Shown: piece by piece, positions 20,906 to 30,729 of the stretch
Layout: each line of letters begins with the position of its first letter
Numbering within the stretch: position 1 is the stretch's first letter
Source of the DNA: Psychroflexus torquis ATCC 700755
Lineage (GTDB): Bacteria > Bacteroidota > Bacteroidia > Flavobacteriales > Flavobacteriaceae
Direction: 5' to 3'
Assembly (NCBI RefSeq): GCF_000153485.2
Contig: NC_018721.1
Coordinates: forward strand, 1,612,001 to 1,676,000
DNA: 64,000 bases
Notes under the pieces: generated by a model
The model's input: the letters and a program-made list of their open reading frames with translations, nothing else
The model's database searches: none
What the model was told of the DNA's origin: nothing
Translations under genes and position numbers: made by a program

Positions 20906-20942
20906 AAAATATTTACATTACAGATTAATGTCAAAAAGTTGG

Positions 20943-20950
20943 CAAATTTA
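20943..20950 (-). promoter_or_regulatory. Candidate -7 box for the GT5-like/DUF4270/glmS run
   Basis: Minus-strand TAAATTTG matches TAnnTTTG, 37 bases upstream of the GT5-like start, in the divergent interval with panC. No -33 box is evident. Confidence 0.35.
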
Positions 20951-21014
20951 CAAAAATTTATGTGGATTCCCGTTAAAATATTAATATTGCAAATCCAAAA
21001 CAGATACATTACTT

Positions 21015-21857
21015 GTGGTTATAAAATCAAAAGAATCCCTTCATAAGACTTTGGAGATTCATAAGAATAAAGAAAAGACTATCGGGCTAGTACCAACAAT
21101 GGGCGCTCTTCACGATGGGCACCTTGCCCTTATCGACTTTGCCTATAAGTTTTGCGATGTCGTCGTCGTTAGTATTTTTGTAAATCCAACGCAGTTTAAT
21201 AACTCCTCAGATTTGGAAAAATACCCTAGACATGTAGAAAAAGATGCTGCTTTCTTAAAAAAACACAACTTTAAAACTCTAGTTTTCACTCCAAATGTAG
21301 AAGAGGTGTATGCAGATGGCCTTAAATCTGAATCCTATAACTTTGGCAGCATTGTGGACCATATGGAAGGCGAGTTTAGAGCTGGTCATTTTGATGGTGT
21401 TGGTAGTGTCTTAAAAAGATTATTCGCTATTGTTAGTCCAGACAAAGCCTTTTTTGGTGAAAAAGACTATCAACAGCTCATAGCAGTCAAAACACTGGTA
21501 AACATCACTGGGCAGAAAGTCGAGATTATAGGATGCCCAACAAATAGAAACGAATTTGGTCTTGCACAAAGTTCTCGAAACTTCAGGCTTAGCGACACTC
21601 AGCTTAAAGAGGGTGAATTGATTTTTGAAGCTTTATCTCAAGCCAAAAGTATGTTTGATGATTATAGTATTCTAGACATTGAAAGAGAAGTCAATAAGAA
21701 GTTTCAACAAAGCACACTGAAGCTGGAGTACTTTTCGATTGTAAAAACGAAAGACCTTATCCCAACAACAACCAAAGAACCAAAAGAAGCCTACAGAGGA
21801 TTTATAGCCGCATTCCTTGGCGATGTAAGACTTATAGATAATATGGCTCTTAACTAA
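21015..21857 (+). CDS. panC: Pantothenate synthetase
   Basis: 280 residues, full length. It joins pantoate and beta-alanine with ATP. The nucleotide-binding [14 protein letters not shown] (HIGH-type), the FVNPTQFN motif, [12 protein letters not shown] and FFGEKDYQQ are intact. The start is GTG at 21015; no ATG is available upstream in frame. panD follows 7 bases after the stop, so the pathway's last two steps are coupled. Confidence 0.96.
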   Translation: MVIKSKESLHKTLEIHKNKEKTIGLVPTMGALHDGHLALIDFAYKFCDVVVVSIFVNPTQFNNSSDLEKYPRHVEKDAAFLKKHNFKTLVFTPNVEEVYADGLKSESYNFGSIVDHMEGEFRAGHFDGVGSVLKRLFAIVSPDKAFFGEKDYQQLIAVKTLVNITGQKVEIIGCPTNRNEFGLAQSSRNFRLSDTQLKEGELIFEALSQAKSMFDDYSILDIEREVNKKFQQSTLKLEYFSIVKTKDLIPTTTKEPKEAYRGFIAAFLGDVRLIDNMALN

Positions 21858-21864
21858 TTTTAAT

Positions 21865-22212
21865 ATGCAAATACACCTTATTAAATCTAAAATACACCGA
21901 GTGACCGTCACTGGTGCAAACCTCAATTATATTGGGAGTATCACTATAGATGAAAATCTTATGGATGCTGCTAACCTAGTAGAAGGAGAAAAAATACAAG
22001 TTGTTAATAATTCTAATGGCGAACGACTTGAAACCTATGCAATACCTGGTGAAAGAGGAAGTGGTGAAATCACTTTAAATGGTGCTGCTGCTAGAAAAGT
22101 ATCGCCTGGAGATATTCTTATCTTGATGGCTTATGCAATAATGACTCCGGAAGAAGCGAAAACATTTCAACCAAAGTTAGTCTTCCCTAATGAGAAGAAT
22201 CTATTGAAATAA
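21865..22212 (+). CDS. panD: Aspartate 1-decarboxylase
   Basis: 115 residues. The pyruvoyl enzyme makes beta-alanine. The self-cleavage site G24-S25 lies in NYIGSITID, and [21 protein letters not shown] carries the usual active-site Tyr/Asn surroundings. Cleavage should yield a 24-residue beta chain and a pyruvoyl-capped alpha chain. Starts 7 bases after panC; the flippase-like gene starts 5 bases after it. Confidence 0.96.
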   Translation: MQIHLIKSKIHRVTVTGANLNYIGSITIDENLMDAANLVEGEKIQVVNNSNGERLETYAIPGERGSGEITLNGAAARKVSPGDILILMAYAIMTPEEAKTFQPKLVFPNEKNLLK

Positions 22213-22217
22213 TCTTT

Positions 22218-23180
22218 ATGAAAAAAGCCATAAAAAAATGGGTAAGAACACTTGGCCCAATGGTATTAGGCCTATTTCTTATATGGTTTTCCTTATCCAA
22301 ATTTTCCTCGGAAGAACTCGGTCAATTGTGGTTTAATATTCGAAATGTAGATATCACATGGGTTGCTTTGTCCTTCGTTATGGGTATTGCCTCTCATTTG
22401 TCTAGGGCATATCGCTGGAGGTTTCTACTGGAACCTGTTCAAATCTTTCCAAAGTTTTACAATTGTTTCCTATCCTTAATGCTAGGGTATTTGGCGAATT
22501 TAGGCATCCCCAGATCTGGCGAAGTTTTAAGAGGCGCTACTTTAGCTTCTTATGAAGACGTGAAGTTCGAAAAAACATTTGGGACAATCATTACCGAAAG
22601 GCTCGTGGACCTTATCATGCTGCTTTCTATTGTAGGAATAGCCTCCCTCTCACAAAGTGATAAAATTTTTGGTTTTTTCAAAGACCAAAATATAAATCCT
22701 TTTTTTGGAGGAATTATTATTGTCTCTATGATTTTAATGCTTGTCATCGGCTTTAGAATTATAAAAAATAGCGGAAATACCTTAATCCAAAAAGTCAAAA
22801 GTTTCATTGAAGAACTCTTTAAAGGAATGAAGAGTGTGTTTTCAATGAAGAAAAAAAAGCAGTTTTTACTGCATACGTTTTTTATCTGGGGACTCTATTT
22901 AGGTATGTTTTACGTCTTGAAATTTGCATTCCCAGATACACAGGATTTAGGATTACAGGCCACTTTGGTCGCCTTTATCTTTGGAGCCTTTGCAATGTCT
23001 ATTACCAATGGCGGTATAGGCTTGTATCCTATCGCCATTGGTATAGCGTTCAATACTTTTGGTGTCTCCAACGCCACAGGAGAAGCCTTTGGATGGGTGA
23101 TGTGGGGAACACAAACTGCGCTAGTGATTGTCTTGGGAGGGCTTTCCTTCATAATTTTACCCCTATTAAATAGACGATAA
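22218..23180 (+). CDS. Lysylphosphatidylglycerol synthase TM-region (UPF0104, flippase-like) membrane protein
   Basis: 320 residues with about eight hydrophobic segments. The N-terminal helix (PMVLGLFLIWFSL), the SHLSRAYRWRFLL and LANLGIPRSGEVLRGA motifs and the late TNGGIGLYPIAIG mark the AglD/MprF-type TM family (DUF4956-free, no C-terminal GNAT domain). Such proteins move or flip lipid-linked substrates; the substrate here is unknown. It lies in the panC-panD-radA run, 5 bases after panD. Confidence 0.88.
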   Translation: MKKAIKKWVRTLGPMVLGLFLIWFSLSKFSSEELGQLWFNIRNVDITWVALSFVMGIASHLSRAYRWRFLLEPVQIFPKFYNCFLSLMLGYLANLGIPRSGEVLRGATLASYEDVKFEKTFGTIITERLVDLIMLLSIVGIASLSQSDKIFGFFKDQNINPFFGGIIIVSMILMLVIGFRIIKNSGNTLIQKVKSFIEELFKGMKSVFSMKKKKQFLLHTFFIWGLYLGMFYVLKFAFPDTQDLGLQATLVAFIFGAFAMSITNGGIGLYPIAIGIAFNTFGVSNATGEAFGWVMWGTQTALVIVLGGLSFIILPLLNRR

Positions 23181-23212
23181 TTTTAGTACATTTGTGATTT
23201 AAACCAAGACCT

Positions 23213-24358
23213 ATGAGGTTAATTTCAATTCTATTAATTTGCTTTTTATTACAACCCTCTAAAGTTGTTTCGCAAACTGAATACATAGATGTAAATTCAT
23301 CTATTTTGAAGGAGTCCCGACAAATCAAACTTCAATTACCCAGAAATTATAACGCAAGTGAAAAAGAGTATCCTATTCTTATTGTCTTGGATGGTGATTA
23401 TTTATTTGAACCCTTTGCAGGCAATGTTGACTATTTGAGTTATTGGGGGATCATTCCAGAAGCCATTGTTGTAGGAATAAATCAAGTTGGACACCGTCGT
23501 AAAGATGGACTTCTAGACGAAGTTGAAGAGTTGCCCACATCCACAGGAGCAGATTTCTATGAGTTTATTAGTTTAGAAGTTTTAAAGTATCTAGACGATA
23601 ACTATAGAACTACTCCATTTGCTATTATTGCAGGCATGGACTATATGGCCAACTTTTCAAACTTTTTCCTTCTAAAACAAAACCCTCTTTTCAGCGGCTA
23701 TATAAATTTCAGTCCAGACTTCACCCCATTATTACCAGAACGGCTTAAAGGAAAATTAGATAAAATTGACACTAAGATTTGGTACTACCTAGCCACTTCA
23801 GAAAACGATATCCCTGAATTAAAAAACAAAATCAAAACCGTGGATTCCTACTTAGCGATTTGTAACAATCCTAACGTCAATTATCGCTTTGAAATTTTTA
23901 AAAATAAAGATCATTTTAGCTTTGTAGCAGATGCGATTCCAAAAGCCCTAAACTCTATTTTCGAAGCCTATGGACCAATCTCTGACTTAGAATATCAATC
24001 TAAATTGCTCACATCTTCATCTCCTACAAATTACTTAGAAGACAGATATTTTACAATCCAAGAACTATATGCTTTAGAAATCCCAATAAGAATTGTTGAT
24101 TTTCTTAAAACAGCTGATGCTATAGAGGAAAAAGAACTGTGGGATGATTACCAAAACTTGAGTAGACTAGCCAAAAGGGAAGTTTCTGATACTGTTTTAT
24201 ACCACTACTTTCAAGGGCGTTATTTTGAAAAATCTGGCCAGCCAAAAAGAGCTATCAGAGAGTATCAAGGGGCTTATGGCCTAGAAAGTGCTGGATACCT
24301 CGACAGTGATGTTCTGCTAGGAAAAGCAGATGCACTCATACAAACATTTGGATATTAG
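23213..24358 (+). CDS. Alpha/beta-hydrolase-fold (esterase-like) exported protein, nucleophile replaced
   Basis: 381 residues. A signal peptide ending at VVSQ precedes an esterase-D-like alpha/beta-hydrolase domain (LPRNYNASEKEYPILIVLDGDYLF, VVGINQ, DFYEFISLEVLKYL). At the nucleophile elbow, where GxSxG is expected, the sequence is G-M-D-Y-M (141-145), with Asp143 in the Ser position. The late His (NKDHFSFV) is kept. A C-terminal TPR-like segment (YHYFQGRYFEKSGQPKRAIREY) follows. Without the Ser it is unlikely to be a normal serine esterase. The gene ends 4 bases before radA. Confidence 0.8.
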   Translation: MRLISILLICFLLQPSKVVSQTEYIDVNSSILKESRQIKLQLPRNYNASEKEYPILIVLDGDYLFEPFAGNVDYLSYWGIIPEAIVVGINQVGHRRKDGLLDEVEELPTSTGADFYEFISLEVLKYLDDNYRTTPFAIIAGMDYMANFSNFFLLKQNPLFSGYINFSPDFTPLLPERLKGKLDKIDTKIWYYLATSENDIPELKNKIKTVDSYLAICNNPNVNYRFEIFKNKDHFSFVADAIPKALNSIFEAYGPISDLEYQSKLLTSSSPTNYLEDRYFTIQELYALEIPIRIVDFLKTADAIEEKELWDDYQNLSRLAKREVSDTVLYHYFQGRYFEKSGQPKRAIREYQGAYGLESAGYLDSDVLLGKADALIQTFGY

Positions 24359-24362
24359 TTTT

Positions 24363-25724
24363 ATGGCAAAAACCAAAACCACCTATTTATGTCAAAACTG
24401 CGGGGCTCAATATGCCAGATGGCAAGGACAGTGTAATGCCTGTAAAGAGTGGAATACGCTAGTAGAAGAAGTCATAGAAAAGAAACCTGAGAAAACCTGG
24501 AAACCCTTCACCTCCAGTACCCCAAAAAAGATTTCGAAACCACAACGTATCAATGATATCAAGATTGGAAAAGAAATAAGAATTCCGACTTCCAATCAAG
24601 AATTCAATAGGGTTTTAGGAGGGGGAATAGTCCCCGGCAGCATCACTTTACTAGGAGGTGAACCCGGTGTTGGTAAAAGTACATTATTACTCCAGCTATC
24701 CTTGAGCTTCAAACAAAAAGTCCTCTATGTTTCGGGAGAAGAAAGTCAACAGCAGATTAAAATGCGTGCAGAACGAATCAATAAACAGGAGTCCAACTGT
24801 TTTATTCTTTCTGAGACCAAAACCCAACATATTTTCTCACAAATAGAAGCTTTAGAGCCAGAAATTTTAATCATAGATTCTATACAAACCCTACATACAG
24901 ATTACGCGGAAAGCTCGCCAGGGACTGTATCTCAAATAAGAGAATGTACCGCCGAACTTATAAAGTACGCCAAAGAGACCAATGTCCCCGTCATTTTGAT
25001 AGGACATATCAACAAGGAAGGGAGTATTGCAGGGCCCAAAGTTTTAGAACATATGGTAGACACTGTCCTTCAATTTGAGGGAGACAAAAACTACGCCTAC
25101 AGAATTCTAAGAGCTCACAAAAATCGGTTTGGCTCCACCCATGAATTGGGTATATATGAAATGCAAGCAGGGGGATTGGTAGAAGTTTCCAACCCCTCAG
25201 ACTTGCTTATTTCAAAAACTGAAACTCACCTAAGTGGAACCGCCATTGCCGCGACTCTAGAAGGGATGAGGCCTATGATGATTGAAATCCAAGCACTAGT
25301 TAGCTCTGCTGTTTACGGCACTCCTCAACGCTCGGCAACAGGGTACAACCTCAAACGGCTCAACATGATTTTAGCAGTTTTAGAGAAGAGAGCAGGATTT
25401 CGACTAGGAGCCAAAGATGTGTTTTTGAATATCACAGGAGGTATTAGTATAGACGACCCCGCCATAGACTTGGCAGTCGTCGCTGCCATTTTATCTTCCA
25501 ATGAAGATATTTCTATTTCAAAAGATATTTGCTTTGCAGCCGAAGTCGGATTAGCTGGGGAGATAAGGCCGGTAACTCGCGTGGAACAGCGCGTTATAGA
25601 AGCAGAAAAACTTGGCTTCGCCTCCATATTAATCGCTAAACAGAGCAAGCTTCCTAAAACCGATTATAAAATTAATATCCTTCGTGTCGCTAAAATTGAA
25701 GACGTCGTCGATGTTTTATTTTAA
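24363..25724 (+). CDS. radA: DNA repair protein RadA
   Basis: 453 residues from ATG 24363, which gives the canonical RadA start. RadA (Sms) is a DnaB-type helicase that processes recombination intermediates. A zinc finger (C10, C13, C24, C27) is followed by Walker A GGEPGVGKST (98-107), the KNRFGS motif in AHKNRFGST, and the C-terminal Lon-protease-like domain (ISIDDPAIDLAVVAAILSS, ending VVDVLF). All motifs are intact. It is the last gene of the panC run, 4 bases after the esterase-like gene. Confidence 0.97.
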   Translation: MAKTKTTYLCQNCGAQYARWQGQCNACKEWNTLVEEVIEKKPEKTWKPFTSSTPKKISKPQRINDIKIGKEIRIPTSNQEFNRVLGGGIVPGSITLLGGEPGVGKSTLLLQLSLSFKQKVLYVSGEESQQQIKMRAERINKQESNCFILSETKTQHIFSQIEALEPEILIIDSIQTLHTDYAESSPGTVSQIRECTAELIKYAKETNVPVILIGHINKEGSIAGPKVLEHMVDTVLQFEGDKNYAYRILRAHKNRFGSTHELGIYEMQAGGLVEVSNPSDLLISKTETHLSGTAIAATLEGMRPMMIEIQALVSSAVYGTPQRSATGYNLKRLNMILAVLEKRAGFRLGAKDVFLNITGGISIDDPAIDLAVVAAILSSNEDISISKDICFAAEVGLAGEIRPVTRVEQRVIEAEKLGFASILIAKQSKLPKTDYKINILRVAKIEDVVDVLF

Positions 25725-25958
25725 AGATTTTTTATGGATGCTTTTTTCTTCGGAATTTAAGGCAGCTGGTTTAAAAGCCTATGTACCTCCCTCAACTTTT
25801 TTTAGGTTTTAATCTTGCGTCTGGAGATCACAAACTAAATTTGCATCAATTTAAAGTATCTAAATTCATGGTTTTTAGCTTTATCCTCGCCACAAAAATT
25901 TAATATAAAGTTCATTTTAGATTTTCCAATTACAGCAGTGTCATTTAGATAAAATCCT

Positions 25959-25966
25959 TATTTTTG
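25959..25966 (+). promoter_or_regulatory. Candidate -7 box for ileS
   Basis: TATTTTTG matches TAnnTTTG and lies 24 bases before the ileS ATG. The 240 bases between radA and this box contain nothing else that I recognise. Confidence 0.4.
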
Positions 25967-25990
25967 CGACCTATTTGAAATCGAGCAAAA

Positions 25991-28900
25991 ATGAGCAACA
26001 AATTTCCTGAGTATAAAGGACTTGACCTTCCAAGAATCGCAGATGATATCATCACTTTTTGGGATGAAAATGCTATTTTTAAGAAAAGTGTAGACGAGCG
26101 AGAAGGCGCGGAGCCCTTTATTTTCTTTGAGGGCCCACCATCTGCTAACGGGATGCCTGGAATACATCACGTGATGGCTCGAAGCATTAAAGACATTTTT
26201 TGCAGATATAAAACTCAAAAGGGATTTCAAGTTAAACGTAAAGCAGGGTGGGATACCCATGGTTTACCTGTAGAACTTAAAGTTGAAAAAGAACTTGGAA
26301 TTTCAAAAGAAGATATTGGAACCAAAATTTCGGTAGAAGATTACAACAAAGCCTGTAAGGAAGCTGTAATGCGATACACCGATGTATGGAATGACTTAAC
26401 CAAGAAGATAGGCTATTGGGTAGATATGGAAAATCCATACGTTACCTACAAGTCAAAATACATGGAAACCGTATGGTGGTTATTATCCGAGATTTATAAA
26501 AAAGGTTTAGTTTACAAAGGTTACACTATACAGCCTTACTCGCCTAAAGCAGGAACTGGACTAAGTTCTCATGAACTTAATCAGCCAGGAACCTATCAAG
26601 ATGTTACCGATACAACGGTGACCGCTCAGTTCAAAGCTATTAAATCTACATTGCCAAAAGACTTACACGATATAGAAGGGGAGATTTATTTCTTAGCTTG
26701 GACCACAACACCTTGGACACTGCCAAGTAATACTGCACTTACCGTAGGAAAAAAGATTGATTATGTCGTGGTGAAATCTTACAATCAATACACGTTCGAA
26801 CCTACCAATATTATAGCTGCCAAAGATCTTATCTCTTCGCTCTTCAAAAAGAAGTTTTTGAAAGTCGACTCAGAAGAAGAACTTAAAAGTTATAAAGAAG
26901 GCGATAAAAAAATCCCTTATTTTATTTCCAAAGCTGTTAAAGGAAAAGATCTAGTAGAATCTAGATATGAGCAATTAATGAAGTTTGCTCAACCCTATTA
27001 CACCCCAGAAAACGCATTTAGAGTTATCGTGGGTGACTTTGTTACGACACAAGATGGGACAGGAATAGTTCATACCGCTCCTACTTTTGGTGCAGATGAT
27101 GCCATGGTTTGTAAACAAGCTCAACCAGAAGTTCCGGGGATGCTGGTGAAAGATGAGAATGATAACCTGGTTCCTCTTGTCGATTTGAAAGGAAGATTCC
27201 GACCAGAAGTTGGTCATCTAAGTGGCAAATATGTCAAAAACGAATACTACGAGGATGGAGAAGCTCCCGAAAAATCTGTAGATGTTGAAATAGCCATTCA
27301 GATGAAGGAGGAAAATAAAGCCTTTTTAGTAGAAAAATATGTTCACTCTTATCCAAATTGTTGGAGAACTGATAAGCCTATCCTTTATTATCCTCTAGAT
27401 TCTTGGTTTATTAAAGTAACTGACTTTAAAGATAGAATGCACGACCTCAACAAAACAATCAACTGGAAACCGGTTTCTACTGGCGAAGGTCGTTTTGGGA
27501 ACTGGCTTGCAAATGCTAACGATTGGAACCTATCTCGCTCAAGATACTGGGGAATCCCTCTCCCGATTTGGAGAACTGAAGAAGGCAAAGAAGAAATCAT
27601 CATTGGGTCTATAAAAGAGCTTAAAGAAGAAATTCAAAAAGCTATAGACGCAGGTGTCATGGAGTTTGATCCTTTTGCAGAATTCGATATCAACGACCTC
27701 AGTGATGAAAATTATGAAACTGTAGACCTACATAAAAACATCGTTGATCAAATCACCTTGGTATCTCCTTCTGGACACCCTATGAAGAGAGAGGCAGACC
27801 TGATAGATGTGTGGTTCGATTCTGGATCTATGCCTTATGCACAATGGCATTATCCTTTTGAAAATAAAGAAAAGGTCGAAAACACCTGGCGATCTGCAGA
27901 CTTTATTGCTGAAGGTGTAGACCAAACCCGAGGTTGGTTTTATACCTTACATGCCATTGCTACTATGATTTTTGATGATGTAGCCTATAAAAATGTAGTC
28001 TCCAACGGACTGGTTTTAGATAAAAAAGGACAAAAAATGTCCAAGCGTTTAGGGAATGCTGCCGATCCTTTTGAAACTTTAAAAACCTATGGCCCAGATG
28101 CTACTCGCTGGTATATGATTACCAATGCTAACCCATGGGATAATTTGAAGTTTGATTTAGATGGAATTGGAGAAGTTCAACGTAAATTTTTCGGAACGCT
28201 TTACAACACCTATTCCTTTTTCTCTATGTATGCCAATTTGGATCATTTTGAGTACAAAGAAGAGGATATTGAATTGTCTAAGCGGCCTGAAATTGACCGT
28301 TGGATACTTTCAGAATTAAACACGCTTATACAAACCGTTGATGAGTTCTTTGCGAGTTACGAACCTACAAAGGCCACACGAGCAATTTCAGAATTTGTTC
28401 AAGAAAATATGAGTAACTGGTATGTGAGATTGAGTCGAAGACGCTTCTGGAAAGGAGAATATGAAAGCGATAAAATTTCAGCCTACCAAACCTTGTTCAC
28501 CTGTTTAAAGACGATTGCACAGCTTTCTGCTCCAGTAGCCCCTTTCTTTTCAGACAGACTCTATAAAGATTTAACATCAAGTACACATGGGGATCACAAA
28601 GAGAGTGTACATTTAGATAAATTTCCAAAACAAGATCTTGTATATATTGACAAAGAATTAGAACACAAGATGCAGATGGCACAGAGCATCTCATCGCTTG
28701 CTTTATCCTTGCGAAAGAAAGAAATGATTAAAGTAAGGCAGCCTTTAAAAAGGATAATGATTCCAGTTTTGGACTCTAATATTAAAGAACAAATCGCTGA
28801 AGTGGCTGAGCTTATTAAATCTGAAATTAATGTGAAAACAATAGAGTTTATAGATGATACCTCCGGCATTCTCGTGAAAGACGTTAAGCCTAACTTTAAA

Positions 28901-29398
28901 GTATTAGGCCCTCGATTTGGCAAGGAAATGAGGCATGTAGCACAAGCTATCCAAAAGATGGATGCTAAGGATATCTCACACATTGAAAGCCAAAAAGTGA
29001 TTGAGCTACAGGTAAATGGAGAAGCTACTATGATCAGCCTCGAAGAAGTTGAAATCCTTTCTCAAGACATTGAAGGATGGTTGGTTGCTAGTGGAAATGG
29101 ATTGACAGTGGCACTTGATGTCACTCTTAACGAAGAACTTATAAATGAAGGAATTGCAAGAGAGCTGGTCAACAGAATTCAAAACTTAAGGAAAGATTCT
29201 GGCCTTGAAGTGACCGATAGAATCGCTATCAAACTTCAAGATGGAAAATTTCTTTCTAAAGCTGTTCACGATAACTTAGACTATATAAAAACAGAAACCC
29301 TAACCAATACTATAAATCTAACAGAGAAAGTTGAAAACGGAATACCGATAGAATTTGATGATGTGGTTACCGTTTTAGCTATTGAAAAACAAACATAA
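25991..29398 (+). CDS. ileS: Isoleucine-tRNA ligase
   Basis: 1135 residues, the long bacterial/eukaryotic-like form typical of Bacteroidota. The HIGH-type motif is GIHH (57-60) after EGPPSANGMP; KMSKRLGNAADPFE carries the second catalytic motif; WDTHGLPVE and DVWFDSGSMPYAQWHYP are class Ia signatures. The editing domain (LAWTTTPWTLPSNTAL, HTAPTFGADD) and anticodon-binding domain are present. The DksA/TraR-like gene starts 2 bases after its stop, so the two are co-transcribed. Confidence 0.97.
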   Translation: MSNKFPEYKGLDLPRIADDIITFWDENAIFKKSVDEREGAEPFIFFEGPPSANGMPGIHHVMARSIKDIFCRYKTQKGFQVKRKAGWDTHGLPVELKVEKELGISKEDIGTKISVEDYNKACKEAVMRYTDVWNDLTKKIGYWVDMENPYVTYKSKYMETVWWLLSEIYKKGLVYKGYTIQPYSPKAGTGLSSHELNQPGTYQDVTDTTVTAQFKAIKSTLPKDLHDIEGEIYFLAWTTTPWTLPSNTALTVGKKIDYVVVKSYNQYTFEPTNIIAAKDLISSLFKKKFLKVDSEEELKSYKEGDKKIPYFISKAVKGKDLVESRYEQLMKFAQPYYTPENAFRVIVGDFVTTQDGTGIVHTAPTFGADDAMVCKQAQPEVPGMLVKDENDNLVPLVDLKGRFRPEVGHLSGKYVKNEYYEDGEAPEKSVDVEIAIQMKEENKAFLVEKYVHSYPNCWRTDKPILYYPLDSWFIKVTDFKDRMHDLNKTINWKPVSTGEGRFGNWLANANDWNLSRSRYWGIPLPIWRTEEGKEEIIIGSIKELKEEIQKAIDAGVMEFDPFAEFDINDLSDENYETVDLHKNIVDQITLVSPSGHPMKREADLIDVWFDSGSMPYAQWHYPFENKEKVENTWRSADFIAEGVDQTRGWFYTLHAIATMIFDDVAYKNVVSNGLVLDKKGQKMSKRLGNAADPFETLKTYGPDATRWYMITNANPWDNLKFDLDGIGEVQRKFFGTLYNTYSFFSMYANLDHFEYKEEDIELSKRPEIDRWILSELNTLIQTVDEFFASYEPTKATRAISEFVQENMSNWYVRLSRRRFWKGEYESDKISAYQTLFTCLKTIAQLSAPVAPFFSDRLYKDLTSSTHGDHKESVHLDKFPKQDLVYIDKELEHKMQMAQSISSLALSLRKKEMIKVRQPLKRIMIPVLDSNIKEQIAEVAELIKSEINVKTIEFIDDTSGILVKDVKPNFKVLGPRFGKEMRHVAQAIQKMDAKDISHIESQKVIELQVNGEATMISLEEVEILSQDIEGWLVASGNGLTVALDVTLNEELINEGIARELVNRIQNLRKDSGLEVTDRIAIKLQDGKFLSKAVHDNLDYIKTETLTNTINLTEKVENGIPIEFDDVVTVLAIEKQT

Positions 29399-29399
29399 A

Positions 29400-29786
29400 A
29401 TGACAGAACAAAGAAGACAAAAGGAATATTATTCCGATAACGACCTAGCAGAATTCAAAAAACTGATTCTAGACAAAATTGAAAAAGCTCAAAAGCAACT
29501 TCAGTTATACGAAGATGCTTACAAGAACGGAAGCAACAACGACACAGAAGATACCGCTCCAACCTTTAAATCGTTTGACGACGGGAGTAACACCTTAAGT
29601 AAAGAGGCCAATTCTCAATTGGCTATTCGCCAAGGTAAATTTATCCGTGATTTGAAAAATGCTCTAATCCGTATTGAAAATAAGACATATGGAATCTGCC
29701 GTGTGACTGGCAAATTGATTCGTAAAGAACGTTTGATATTAGTCCCGCATGCCACCTTGAGCATGGAGGCTAAAAACAAACAATAA
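29400..29786 (+). CDS. TraR/DksA-family protein lacking the zinc Cys cluster
   Basis: 128 residues from ATG 29400, immediately after ileS. A charged coiled-coil (DLAEFKKLILDKIEKAQKQLQLYEDAY) is followed by the family's C-terminal globular part (YGICRVTGKLIRKERLILVPHATLSMEAK). Only one Cys remains where canonical DksA has four zinc ligands. This is the normal form next to ileS in flavobacteria. DksA proteins bind RNA polymerase through the secondary channel; direct evidence that this one does is lacking. The start inside the longer frame at 29382 would overlap ileS and is rejected. Confidence 0.88.
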   Translation: MTEQRRQKEYYSDNDLAEFKKLILDKIEKAQKQLQLYEDAYKNGSNNDTEDTAPTFKSFDDGSNTLSKEANSQLAIRQGKFIRDLKNALIRIENKTYGICRVTGKLIRKERLILVPHATLSMEAKNKQ

Positions 29787-29822
29787 TAAGTTTAGAAGTC
29801 ACGGTCCTAACCTATCAAGACT

Positions 29823-29861
29823 GGACATAAAAACCTCCCTTTTAGGAAGTTTTTTATGTCC
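29823..29861. terminator. Convergent terminator overlapping the CYTH gene stop
   Basis: Arms GGACATAAAAACCTCC and GGAAGTTTTTTATGTCC pair with one mismatch around a short TTTTA loop. The right arm contains the stop codon of the minus-strand CYTH gene, so the hairpin likely ends transcripts from both ileS/dksA-like and CYTH sides. Confidence 0.65.
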
Positions 29862-30324
29862 ACTGTTTGTAGGGAGTTTTAGAAAGCATTGAATTGAAAT
29901 ACTTGACCTCGCCTGTAACCTCTTTGGCTAACCAATCAGGCGTCTCAAAAGTTTCATCCTCAGTAGAGAGTTCAATTTCAGCGATGGTTAATCCTTGGTT
30001 TTCTCCATAAAATTCGTCGACTTCAAAAATGTGTTTTCCCACATTAACATAATAGCGCCTCTTTTCAATTTGACCAGGCTCGCATAATTTAAGTAGGGCT
30101 TTAGCCTCTTCATAAGGAACTTCAGTTTCCCACTCAAATCTAGATAATCCGGAAGCTGAGCTTAGCCCCTTGACCGTCAAAAATCCTTTTTTATCAGTAA
30201 TACGAACCCTAACTGTTCTGGACTTTTCAGAATTGAGAAAGCCCTGTGCAATTTTTGAGCTTTTAAAAGCTTCTCGCTTATAAACATCGGAATGGACTAG
30301 AAATTTACGTTCAATCTCTTGCAT
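29854..30324 (-). CDS. CYTH domain protein (triphosphate tunnel metalloenzyme)
   Basis: 156 residues, entire CYTH domain. The N-terminal metal-binding EIERKFLV (ExExK) is intact, followed by RVRITDKKGFLTVKG, RFEWETEVP, KRRYYVNVGKHIFEVDEF and AEIELSTEDE, which supply the charged tunnel. Small bacterial members hydrolyse inorganic triphosphate or act on other organophosphates; the substrate cannot be read. The HIT gene lies upstream with a TAATG overlap of stop and start, so they are translationally coupled. Confidence 0.92.
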   Translation of the reverse strand: MQEIERKFLVHSDVYKREAFKSSKIAQGFLNSEKSRTVRVRITDKKGFLTVKGLSSASGLSRFEWETEVPYEEAKALLKLCEPGQIEKRRYYVNVGKHIFEVDEFYGENQGLTIAEIELSTEDETFETPDWLAKEVTGEVKYFNSMLSKTPYKQWT

Positions 30325-30719
30325 TAAATAGTTATTTTTTCTCTAATCGATTTGGCTAACTCTTGAAACTCATCTTCTGTTAAAGACACTTTCTTTTCAA
30401 AACGCATATCATCCATCGTTTGTAAAGGAATAAGGTGAACATGGACGTGTGGGACTTCAAGACCAACTACAGCCATACCAATTCGTTTACAATTGACGAC
30501 AGACTCAAGACCATGAGCTACTGTCTTGGAGAAGGCCATTAGACTTAAATAGCTCTTATCGTCTAGATCAAAAATCTTATTAACTTCCTTCTTCGGAACG
30601 CAAAGTGTATGGCCTTTAGCATTAGGATTGATATCCAGAAAAGCGATAAAGTCATCGTCTTCTGCTACTTTATAAGACGGTATATCTCCTGAAATAATTT
30701 TAGAAAATAATGTTGGCAT
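30324..30719 (-). CDS. HIT family nucleotide hydrolase/transferase
   Basis: 131 residues. The triad motif H-V-H-V-H-L lies in GLEVPHVHVHLIPL, and the N-terminal FSKIISGDIPSYKVAEDDDFIAFLDINP is the classical HINT-type opening. These enzymes cleave AMP-lysine, AMP-NH2 or dinucleoside polyphosphates. It overlaps the start of the CYTH gene by one base and begins 10 bases after the acyltransferase stop. Confidence 0.94.
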   Translation of the reverse strand: MPTLFSKIISGDIPSYKVAEDDDFIAFLDINPNAKGHTLCVPKKEVNKIFDLDDKSYLSLMAFSKTVAHGLESVVNCKRIGMAVVGLEVPHVHVHLIPLQTMDDMRFEKKVSLTEDEFQELAKSIREKITI

Positions 30720-30729
30720 AGGTTTCGGT

